Shown: piece by piece, positions 28,451-34,816 of the stretch | Position numbering within the stretch: position 1 is the first letter of the stretch | Layout of the letters: each line of letters begins with the position of its first letter | Assembly: GCA_030622545.1 (NCBI GenBank) | Contig: JAUXGA010000001.1 | Location: 248,001-312,000, forward strand | DNA: 64,000 nt | Reading direction: 5' to 3' | Source: a bacterium | Lineage (GTDB): Bacteria; Electryoneota; RPQS01; DYHQ01 | Made by a program: the position numbers and the translations under genes | The notes under the pieces: generated by a model | What the model was told of the DNA's origin: nothing | The model's input: only the letters and a program-made list of their open reading frames with translations | Database searches by the model: none

Positions 28451-28483
28451 CCGCCGTGGTGGGTGTGTCACCCGCCCGGAATA
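28451..28483 (+). repeat. Hairpin module in the CGCCG...CCGGAAT frame
   Basis: CCGCCGTGGTGGGTGTGTCA with CCCGCCCGGAAT forms stem GGTGGGTG/TCACCCGCC with a GU pair. The stem sequence is closest to class D, the right border is that of class A/B. It lies 36 bases before the hpf start. Confidence 0.65.
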
Positions 28484-28518
28484 AATAGACAATCGATTCA
28501 ACAAAGAAAGGGCGTACG

Positions 28519-28809
28519 ATGAGAACAAACATCTCCGCACGGAGTTTCAAATTGAGTGATGATCTCAAAGCTTTTGCCCAACAGGAAGTGCAGCGTTTAG
28601 AACGCTATTTTGATGGTATCATCGATTGCAATGTAGAACTATCCTATCAGAAAGACAATAAAACGAGCGACATTAGCGTGTCCGTTCATGGGAGTCTGTT
28701 GAAAGCTTCCGAAACGTCCGAGGATTTTAAAAAGTCCATAACCCTTTCCGTTGAAAAACTTGAACAGCAGATCAAGAAATACAAGGGGAAACTGCAAAAC
28801 AGACATTAG
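28519..28809 (+). CDS. hpf: Ribosome hibernation promoting factor
   Basis: The 96-residue short-form HPF/RaiA protein starts MRTNISARSFKLSDDLKAFA and has KDNKTSDISVSVHGSLLKAS with EKLEQQIKKYKGKLQ at the end. This family binds the decoding centre and stabilises inactive ribosomes in slow growth. It precedes hprK by 14 bases, an arrangement known from other bacteria with regulatory PTS genes. GAAAGGGCG precedes the ATG. Confidence 0.93.
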   Translation: MRTNISARSFKLSDDLKAFAQQEVQRLERYFDGIIDCNVELSYQKDNKTSDISVSVHGSLLKASETSEDFKKSITLSVEKLEQQIKKYKGKLQNRH

Positions 28810-28823
28810 CCTAAGGAGGTGAC

Positions 28824-29792
28824 GTGGAACGGCTGCAAGTCGGCGCCTTTTATCAGGACATGCAGCAGCGGTTGGAACTGGAATTGCTTGGTTCCCCCCA
28901 AGGGTTGTCTCGGTTTATCACTGAGAAAAACCTGCATCGGCCGGGATTGGCTCTCGCCGGATTTATCGAGCTTTTCACTTTCGACCGGGTTCAGGTTCTG
29001 GGGAATACCGAAATCCGATACTTGAAAAGTTTGGATTCCGGAGCCATCATCCAGAGCCTGCAGCGCATGTTCTCCTTTGAAATCCCTTGCCTGATTATCA
29101 GCGGTACAGGGGATATTCCCCCCGAATTGCCGAGCGTCGCCGATGAAAAAGGCATCGCCCTTTTTCAAACGAAGCTTTCGACAACCGAACTCACTCAGCT
29201 TTTAACCAACTACCTCGACGATAAATTTGCTCCGTCAACCGTTGTCCACGGCTCGCTGGTGGATGTCTACGGAACGGGGCTTTTATTTACCGGGCGCAGT
29301 GCTATCGGCAAATCGGAAATCGCGCTGGATTTAGTCGAACGCGGTCACCGGCTGGTGTCGGATGACGTCGTTACACTGACCAAAAAAACCGAAGGTGTAC
29401 TTATCGGCTCCGGCTCGAAAATGCTCAAGCACTTCATGGAAATCCGCGGTGTGGGCATTATGGATGTGCGTCAGATGTTCGGTGTTCGGGCGATTCGGCT
29501 TCAAAAGCGCGTGGAAACCGAAGTGGAACTCGTCGAATGGGATAAAGCTCAGGAATATGAACGTCTGGGTCTTGAAGAACAGTACAAAGACTACCTCGGT
29601 GTCAAAGTACCGCATATTCGTCTTCCGATTTACCCCGGAAAGAATATCACCGTTATCTCCGAAACCATCGCTTTGAATTTCCACCTGAAAGTGTACGGGT
29701 TTCATCCGGCGCGCGATTTCAATCAGGCCTTGAAAGAAACACTGCTGAACAAGACACGCGTGAAATCTTATCTGGAAGGGGATTACGAATAG
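28824..29792 (+). CDS. hprK: HPr kinase/phosphorylase
   Basis: The 322-residue protein has the HprK P-loop GRSAIGKSE at 157-165, the preceding VHGSLVDVYGTGLLFTG, the second-motif DDVVTLTKKTEG and the C-terminal signature EIRGVGIMDVRQMFG. It phosphorylates and dephosphorylates HPr on serine. The start is a GTG right after a strong AAGGAGGT site. The gene heads a small set with two mannose-type PTS proteins; HPr and enzyme I are not in the window. Confidence 0.95.
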   Translation: MERLQVGAFYQDMQQRLELELLGSPQGLSRFITEKNLHRPGLALAGFIELFTFDRVQVLGNTEIRYLKSLDSGAIIQSLQRMFSFEIPCLIISGTGDIPPELPSVADEKGIALFQTKLSTTELTQLLTNYLDDKFAPSTVVHGSLVDVYGTGLLFTGRSAIGKSEIALDLVERGHRLVSDDVVTLTKKTEGVLIGSGSKMLKHFMEIRGVGIMDVRQMFGVRAIRLQKRVETEVELVEWDKAQEYERLGLEEQYKDYLGVKVPHIRLPIYPGKNITVISETIALNFHLKVYGFHPARDFNQALKETLLNKTRVKSYLEGDYE

Positions 29793-29798
29793 TATCTC

Positions 29799-30176
29799 AT
29801 GATTCACGCTTTGATAGTGACACACGGAGATTTGGGCGCGGAACTTCTGCGCGTCGTAGAATCGCTTTTAGGTCCGCAGGAAGCCGTCGAAGTGCTTTCC
29901 AACAAAGGAAAAGACCTCGAAGGACTTTGTGACTTGGTGGACGCGCATGTTCCCTCCGGCGAAGAAGCGATTCTGTTCGTGGATTTCTGCGGAGGGTCGC
30001 CGTTTGTCGCCTGCCGCCGAACTTCAGGAGATAAGCGCGAATGCACCGTGATAAGCGGCGTGAATCTGCCGATGCTGACATCCTTTTTTACGAAGCGTAC
30101 AAAAATGCCGCTGTCACAGCTCCTGCAAACAATTCGCGATGACGCCGTCCGCGGCATCCAGCTCTCTTCAGAATAG
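29799..30176 (+). CDS. PTS mannose-family IIA protein
   Basis: The 125-residue EIIA-Man-like protein carries its phospho-acceptor at H9 in MIHALIVTHGDLGAELL, with ILFVDFCGGSPF and SGVNLPML as the later strands. It starts 6 bases after hprK without a clear ribosome site, so translational coupling is likely. No EIIC or EIID membrane permease gene is seen, so the protein probably acts in a regulatory phosphorelay rather than sugar uptake. Confidence 0.88.
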   Translation: MIHALIVTHGDLGAELLRVVESLLGPQEAVEVLSNKGKDLEGLCDLVDAHVPSGEEAILFVDFCGGSPFVACRRTSGDKRECTVISGVNLPMLTSFFTKRTKMPLSQLLQTIRDDAVRGIQLSSE

Positions 30177-30220
30177 AATCTCCCCCTTGCTTTAGCAGGG
30201 GGGATTAAGGGGGGTAAACG
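30177..30220 (+). repeat. Class G-like CT/AG inverted repeat with AT-rich tail
   Basis: ATCTCCCCCTTGCTTTAGCA with GGGGGGATTAAGGGGGGT is an inverted-repeat stretch resembling class G. It is followed by short AAATCC-rich repeats up to 30300. Such CCCCC-TTG/AGGGGG modules are common in many uncultured bacteria. Nothing else is seen before the next gene. Confidence 0.5.
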
Positions 30221-30309
30221 AATTAGCAATGGAAAATCCAAAATCGGAAATCCAAAATCCAAAAGAATTACCATTTCGGATTTTGAGTTTCGGGTTTTTA
30301 TAGAAGCAA

Positions 30310-30810
30310 ATGTTCTCAAAATTCTCTCTACGAAAGAAAAAACACGATTTCCCATTGGTGCGGGTGGATGACCGGCTGTTTCACGGTCAAGTCATTGTCG
30401 GCTGGGCACAGGCTTTGCAGCTTGAACGGCTGATTCTGGCGTGTGACCGCATCCTAAATGAACCAGCGCTGAAGCAAACACTGCTTTCGGTGATTCCTCC
30501 CGACATCGAAGGAAACATTTTCAACTTGGAAACTGCCGCGCAAAAATGGCGCAAGGGCGAACTGAATCACGACCGCACGATGCTGATTCTCGAGCATCCC
30601 GTTGATGCGCTCAAACTCCTTCGCTTCGGTGCGCCGGTGAAAACGCTGACATTAGGGGGACTGCATTTCCGCGAAGAGCGGGAACAGTTTCTGCCGTATA
30701 TTTTTCTCTCGCAGTGGGATCGGGCTGCACTGCGGGAAATCGCGCAGGCGGGAGTGACCATTTCCTGTCAAGACCTCCCTGCGACAAAACCCGTGCCCTA
30801 TAACCCGTGA
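30310..30810 (+). CDS. PTS mannose-family IIB protein
   Basis: The 166-residue EIIB-Man-like protein has its acceptor His (H25) in VRVDDRLFHGQVIVGWAQ, then LACDRILNEPALKQTLLS and LTLGGLHFREER. It is slightly longer than the usual EIIB domain. It sits after the IIA gene, but with a 130-base repeat-filled gap. Together with HprK it suggests a PTS without its own permease. Confidence 0.88.
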   Translation: MFSKFSLRKKKHDFPLVRVDDRLFHGQVIVGWAQALQLERLILACDRILNEPALKQTLLSVIPPDIEGNIFNLETAAQKWRKGELNHDRTMLILEHPVDALKLLRFGAPVKTLTLGGLHFREEREQFLPYIFLSQWDRAALREIAQAGVTISCQDLPATKPVPYNP

Positions 30811-30817
30811 AGGAACT

Positions 30818-31711
30818 ATGAACCGTCACACCACTGAAATTAAAGTCGGTCTTGCCGTTCTGGCCGCATTCGCTGTCCTGATTGTCGGGATTATGTGGGG
30901 GAAGGGAATCAAATTCCGCGCCGAGCGTTATCCGATTATAGTTCATTTTCAGAACAGCGCCGGATTGGAAAACGGAGCGCTCGTGCTGGTCAACGGTGTG
31001 CCCAAAGGCAAAGTCACGCGCATCACGCTCGCTCCTGACCACGTTGCGGTGCGATGTTTAATCGATAAAGATGTCCGGCTGCTGACCGATTATCGCATCG
31101 TGATCGAAACCGTGCAGCTCATGAGCGGCAAAGTCGTGACGATTCTCCCCGGTACCGACGGGCATCTCGTGCATACGGAAATCCCCTTGCGCGGTTTGCC
31201 GTCGATGGGAATTTCCGATGTCGTCGCCCTTATAGACGAATTCTCCGACGACTTCAGAATGGTTCTGACCAATATGAACTCTGTGCTGACTAATCTTGAC
31301 CTGATTGTCGGCGACAGCGCGAACCAAATTCACTTGTCGCGCTCGCTGAGTAATCTCGATAGAAGCAGTGCGGAAACCGTGCAGCTTATCGCGGAGAATC
31401 GAGAAGCGCTCAGCCGTACGATAATGCGTTTGGAAAATACACTCGAAATTCTCGAAGGAGTGGCCGAAAGCAGTAAGGGAAAACTCGACCGTTCATTCGC
31501 GAAAATCGACACCACGACAGCACTATTACAAGCCTTAGCCGGAGACTTGCGCGGCATCACTGGCAGCATTCAAGCAGGCGAAGGAACACTCGGACGTCTG
31601 GTAACCGACCCCGAACTCTATGAACGCTTAGTTACCACCGCCGCCGACCTTGATTCCCTGATTATACAAATCCGCCGCCGCGGCCTAACCACACGTTTCG
31701 TCCTGTTCTAA
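30818..31711 (+). CDS. MCE/MlaD-domain lipid transport protein
   Basis: The 297-residue product has an N-terminal transmembrane anchor (VGLAVLAAFAVLIVGIMWG) and an MCE domain (PIIVHFQNSAGLENGALVLV then NGVPKGKVTRITLAPD). A long helical C-terminal part that ends near an LDSLIIQIRRR segment follows. MCE proteins bind lipids in the envelope and work with a permease and ATPase; neither gene is adjacent. It follows the IIB gene by 7 bases with AAGGAAC. Confidence 0.9.
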   Translation: MNRHTTEIKVGLAVLAAFAVLIVGIMWGKGIKFRAERYPIIVHFQNSAGLENGALVLVNGVPKGKVTRITLAPDHVAVRCLIDKDVRLLTDYRIVIETVQLMSGKVVTILPGTDGHLVHTEIPLRGLPSMGISDVVALIDEFSDDFRMVLTNMNSVLTNLDLIVGDSANQIHLSRSLSNLDRSSAETVQLIAENREALSRTIMRLENTLEILEGVAESSKGKLDRSFAKIDTTTALLQALAGDLRGITGSIQAGEGTLGRLVTDPELYERLVTTAADLDSLIIQIRRRGLTTRFVLF

Positions 31712-31717
31712 AACTTC

Positions 31718-31818
31718 TCGCCGAGCCGGGTTTGAGCGCTGGTTAATTTAACCGGACACGCGGAACGCATGCCGCGGCGAGTCGTAGGGACAAGGCCTGC
31801 TTTATCCGTTTCAAAGCC
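31718..31818 (+). repeat. Short class A module followed by class I module (copy 1)
   Basis: TCGCCGAGCCGGGTTTGAGC runs to GGTTAATTTAACCGGA, a shortened class A. It is followed by GTCGTAGGGACAAGGCCTGC with TTTATCCG, where the arms GGACAAGGC/CTGCTTTATCC are an imperfect stem. The pair A-then-I also occurs at 38411-38567. It lies between convergent genes. Confidence 0.65.
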
Positions 31819-31821
31819 TCA

Positions 31822-32394
31822 TTAGCCGCGACGCTTTCGTCCCCACTTCGATTTCAGTCGCATATATTTCTGCGTACTCTCAGGCGTAGACCAGATACCT
31901 AATTTCGCGTCGCGCGCTTCCTGTTCGGCCCGTCGGAATTCAGCGTCATAGTTTTTTGAAAGACCGTACGACGTATAGTACGGCGACATGCCTTCCTCGA
32001 CAAGCGTCAAACCAAAATTTTCCTCCCCTACGAAGATATAGGCCAACAGCCGGTCATATCGATCCCGCCGTTCCCCCTCAAACTCCAGCGTCACCGATTT
32101 GCCGCTCAAATGTTTTTTCGCAAAGTTTGACGCGACGTTTCCCATCGGTGTGTTTCGTTTCTTGTCGGGATGCACAGACTCCGGTGTGTTCACGCGCAGG
32201 AAACGGACGCGCTCTCGTTTACCCTTGCGTTCAATAATAATCGTATCGCCGTCCACGACTCGAACAACAGCGTAAGGCCCTTCGCGACCATCCTGTTGTT
32301 TCGTTTGTCGCTCCAGTAGAACAACAGCGACGATAACGATAAGAGCAAGGAGGAGCCACGAGATGAAGCGAGTGCGTGATATAGATTTTTTCAT
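31822..32394 (-). CDS. Thermonuclease (SNase) family protein
   Basis: The 190-residue product has an N-terminal hydrophobic anchor (FISWLLLALIVIVAVVLLE) and a staphylococcal-nuclease OB fold: RVVDGDTIIIERKGKRERV, FLRVNTPESVHPDKK, GKSVTLEFEGERRDRYDR and LAYIFVGEENF. The catalytic Arg-Glu-Arg triad seems kept (R in RVRFLRVNTPE, E and R in the D-R-Y-D-R stretch). It is a likely calcium-dependent exported or membrane-tethered nuclease. It follows LolD by 12 bases on the - strand. Confidence 0.88.
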   Translation of the reverse strand: MKKSISRTRFISWLLLALIVIVAVVLLERQTKQQDGREGPYAVVRVVDGDTIIIERKGKRERVRFLRVNTPESVHPDKKRNTPMGNVASNFAKKHLSGKSVTLEFEGERRDRYDRLLAYIFVGEENFGLTLVEEGMSPYYTSYGLSKNYDAEFRRAEQEARDAKLGIWSTPESTQKYMRLKSKWGRKRRG

Positions 32395-32406
32395 GGGAAA
32401 AAGGGA

Positions 32407-33081
32407 TTACTCTGCGACTTTTCCGTCACGAAGCTCGATGACGCGTTCCATCGTTTCGGCGAGTTCGTGATTGTGCGTCGCGATAATCAGCGTGCTGCCT
32501 TCGCTCTGTGAGAGCTCGATAAGCAGTCGGTGCAAACTTGCCGCCGCTTCGCCGTCGAGATTTCCTGAGGGTTCATCGCACAGAAGAAGCCGCGGCCGAT
32601 TCATCAGCGCTCGCGCCACAGCGACGCGCTGCTGTTCTCCACCGGAGAGTTCGCCGGGGCGATGGTTCAAGCGAGCTCCCAGTCCGACTTTTTCGAGGAG
32701 CTCTTTCGCTCGCACAGCGGCTGCTGTGCGGCTTGTTGAGTTCGTCAGCAAGGCGGGCATTAAAACGTTTTCGGTAGCGGTGAATTCAGGGAGGAGGTGA
32801 TGAAATTGAAAGATAAAACCGATGTCACGATTGCGCAATTCTGCCAGCTCGTCCGGTGTCATCGTCGAGAGAGTTTTCCCGTCGAGAAAAACCTCACCGG
32901 CCGTCGGTTGGTCCAGCGCTCCTAACAAATGCAGCAATGTCGATTTGCCGACGCCGGAAGGACCGATGACCGCAATGTGCTCTCCTTTTTCGATGCGAAG
33001 AGTAATTCCTTTCAAAACGGGCACGGGGACTTTGCCGAGAGAGTAGCTTTTTTCGAGTCGTTCGGTTACAAGAAACGGCAC
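32407..33081 (-). CDS. lolD: ABC transporter ATP-binding protein, LolD type
   Basis: The 224-residue ATPase has Walker A IGPSGVGKST, Q-loop region IGFIFQFHHLLPEF, the signature LSGGEQQRVAVARALMNRP, Walker B LLLCDEPSGNLDGE and H-loop IIATHNHELAETM. The FQFHHLLPEF/TATENVLMPA sequence is typical of LolD, which powers lipoprotein release with LolC/LolE. No permease gene is next to it: a transglutaminase-like lipoprotein is upstream and a nuclease downstream. It starts at a GTG after GGGAGGA. Confidence 0.88.
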   Translation of the reverse strand: MPFLVTERLEKSYSLGKVPVPVLKGITLRIEKGEHIAVIGPSGVGKSTLLHLLGALDQPTAGEVFLDGKTLSTMTPDELAELRNRDIGFIFQFHHLLPEFTATENVLMPALLTNSTSRTAAAVRAKELLEKVGLGARLNHRPGELSGGEQQRVAVARALMNRPRLLLCDEPSGNLDGEAAASLHRLLIELSQSEGSTLIIATHNHELAETMERVIELRDGKVAE

Positions 33082-33102
33082 TTATTCCTCCCTGAAAAAT
33101 TT

Positions 33103-34671
33103 TTACCACCAGACTTGGCTATTATTTTCGATTGTGAAAATCCGTTCTTCGTTGTCGGAATCTTCCTCGACCAACCAGTACAAACATCCCGCCGGAACAT
33201 TTTCAAAGACGAGTGGTTTATCAGCGGCGACGGATTTATCGAGCGACTGCCAGCCATCTTCCCAATAAAACAGTTCATACGTTTGCCCCGAAGCAAAGAA
33301 CGCCTTTGCGATTCCGTCCGTTGAAATCTCTTGTTTACGGCGTGTGGTGGACGTGAGTTCTATGGATACCGTTTTCTCTTTTTCGGGCTGCAGTTGTTGA
33401 GTGCTTCCATCGGAATGCAGAATAAAAGCATTCGCAAAGGGCACGATTTCTTCATGGATATAGAGTCCGGGAAGGAAGGCTATTTCTGTGCCGACGTCTG
33501 TGAAATTTACCTCACCACCTTCGATTCTACCCCAATCAATTGCTTTCCATTCACCGGAATTGAAAACACAAAGGTACGCGATGTCCACCGTATCTGGAAC
33601 GTTTTTCTCGAAAACAATCCGGACATCACGGACTTCCGTATAATCAGCGGTGACATCTCTATAGCTTTTACCGGCCAGATACTTCGGCATCTTTTCCTGT
33701 TTTCTTTTCTGAAAAGCAAGATTGTCTTTTTGCTTGCCGAACGTCTTGCGATACACCTTGGCGACCTTATTAGCAAGACGATATTTTCCCGGATTACTTT
33801 CCGCTCCCATGAAAAGCGTCATTTTACCATCCGGAGCCAAAACAGTATTCCAAGCATGATTATTCCCGGAGTTCGCCCAATAGGGTGTATAGTCACTGGT
33901 GACAGCAAGTCCGTTCGCTCGCGTAGCGTAAATTGTCAGATTCGTCATGTCTTCACATCGACCCATGCGGTTCTCGAGCATCTCAGAGAGCCCTTGGTCG
34001 GTCGGATGATAATAATAACGCGGGTCAAACGAAAACCAGGACTTGATATCATTGTTGATTAGCGTAACCGCTTCAATAGGATCCGACGGATCGGTCATTT
34101 TACTTGCGAGGTCTTTGTATTTTTCATAGAAGACTTCGCGCCAATTCTCAAGTGGTTCGCCGCTGCCTCGATACGGTAGGACATATTCACGGAACGCATC
34201 AAACGATAAATCCTTTGCCCAGGGTTTTTCGCGCCAGGCTTTGAAAGCATAATCGATCTGGTTGATTAGAAAATCAGCCGTAATCGAATGAAGGTCGTAA
34301 ATTTTTTCCTTCTTCTGGAAATCGAGCTCGCCGTGCAGAGATTCCAATGAATCGCAAGCTACTTTCATCTGCTTATAATCCGGGTAATCCAGCACGTTAA
34401 AATCAAACTCTGTTCCTGCTGTGTCGCAGAGTTTGAAGGTCACATAGCAATGTCCTTCCATATTCCCAATCAGATAATAGGCCGCCTGAAGTTCGAGAGA
34501 GTCAGCTTGAGATGTGTAATGGGTAATGATTCTTTCAAGTTCGGGCATGTTGTCGCCGGCTTCCGCGAGTGCTTCGACCACATCAGGTGGATACGAACTT
34601 TTCTCTTTGGCAGTGACATCAAGGCAGGACAAGAGCAGGAGGAACAGGAGGGGCAAACTAAAATATTTCAT
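33103..34671 (-). CDS. Transglutaminase-like lipoprotein
   Basis: The start is taken at the ATG giving MKYFSLPLLFLLLLSC, with AGAGG 8 bases upstream; the two codons before it would leave no spacing. LLSC looks like a lipobox with the Cys at residue 16. The middle shows the transglutaminase-like triad region GRCEDMTNLTIYATRANGLA (Cys), then YWANSGNNHAWNTVLAPDGK (His) and FMGAESNPGKY (possible third residue), so it is a Cys-His protease or transglutaminase fold of about 522 residues. The C-terminal 200 residues are beta-rich and end in LVEEDSDNEERIFTIE. It is first of a - strand trio with LolD and the nuclease. Confidence 0.82.
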   Translation of the reverse strand: MKYFSLPLLFLLLLSCLDVTAKEKSSYPPDVVEALAEAGDNMPELERIITHYTSQADSLELQAAYYLIGNMEGHCYVTFKLCDTAGTEFDFNVLDYPDYKQMKVACDSLESLHGELDFQKKEKIYDLHSITADFLINQIDYAFKAWREKPWAKDLSFDAFREYVLPYRGSGEPLENWREVFYEKYKDLASKMTDPSDPIEAVTLINNDIKSWFSFDPRYYYHPTDQGLSEMLENRMGRCEDMTNLTIYATRANGLAVTSDYTPYWANSGNNHAWNTVLAPDGKMTLFMGAESNPGKYRLANKVAKVYRKTFGKQKDNLAFQKRKQEKMPKYLAGKSYRDVTADYTEVRDVRIVFEKNVPDTVDIAYLCVFNSGEWKAIDWGRIEGGEVNFTDVGTEIAFLPGLYIHEEIVPFANAFILHSDGSTQQLQPEKEKTVSIELTSTTRRKQEISTDGIAKAFFASGQTYELFYWEDGWQSLDKSVAADKPLVFENVPAGCLYWLVEEDSDNEERIFTIENNSQVWW

Positions 34672-34733
34672 GCACATTACCTCTGAATGTTTGTTGGTGG
34701 GGAATTTGCGATTAATGTATGTTGTACACCAAC

Positions 34734-34806
34734 TCGCCGAGCCGGGTTCAGCGCTGGTTTCTGTATTCCAAATGATGAACTTTAGCGCGCGTAACCAGGC
34801 CGGAAA
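34734..34806 (+). repeat. Hairpin module, class A (copy 4)
   Basis: TCGCCGAGCCGGGTTCAGCG to GCGCGTAACCAGGCCGGAAA. The stem has one mismatch. It is in the same orientation as every other class A copy although the flanking genes here are on the - strand. Confidence 0.75.
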
Positions 34807-34816
34807 TTATTTAAAA

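Noticed and set aside
30222-30300. AAATCC-rich tandem sequence before the IIB gene
   Set aside because: It is low-complexity, with no conserved unit length, so no functional element can be claimed.
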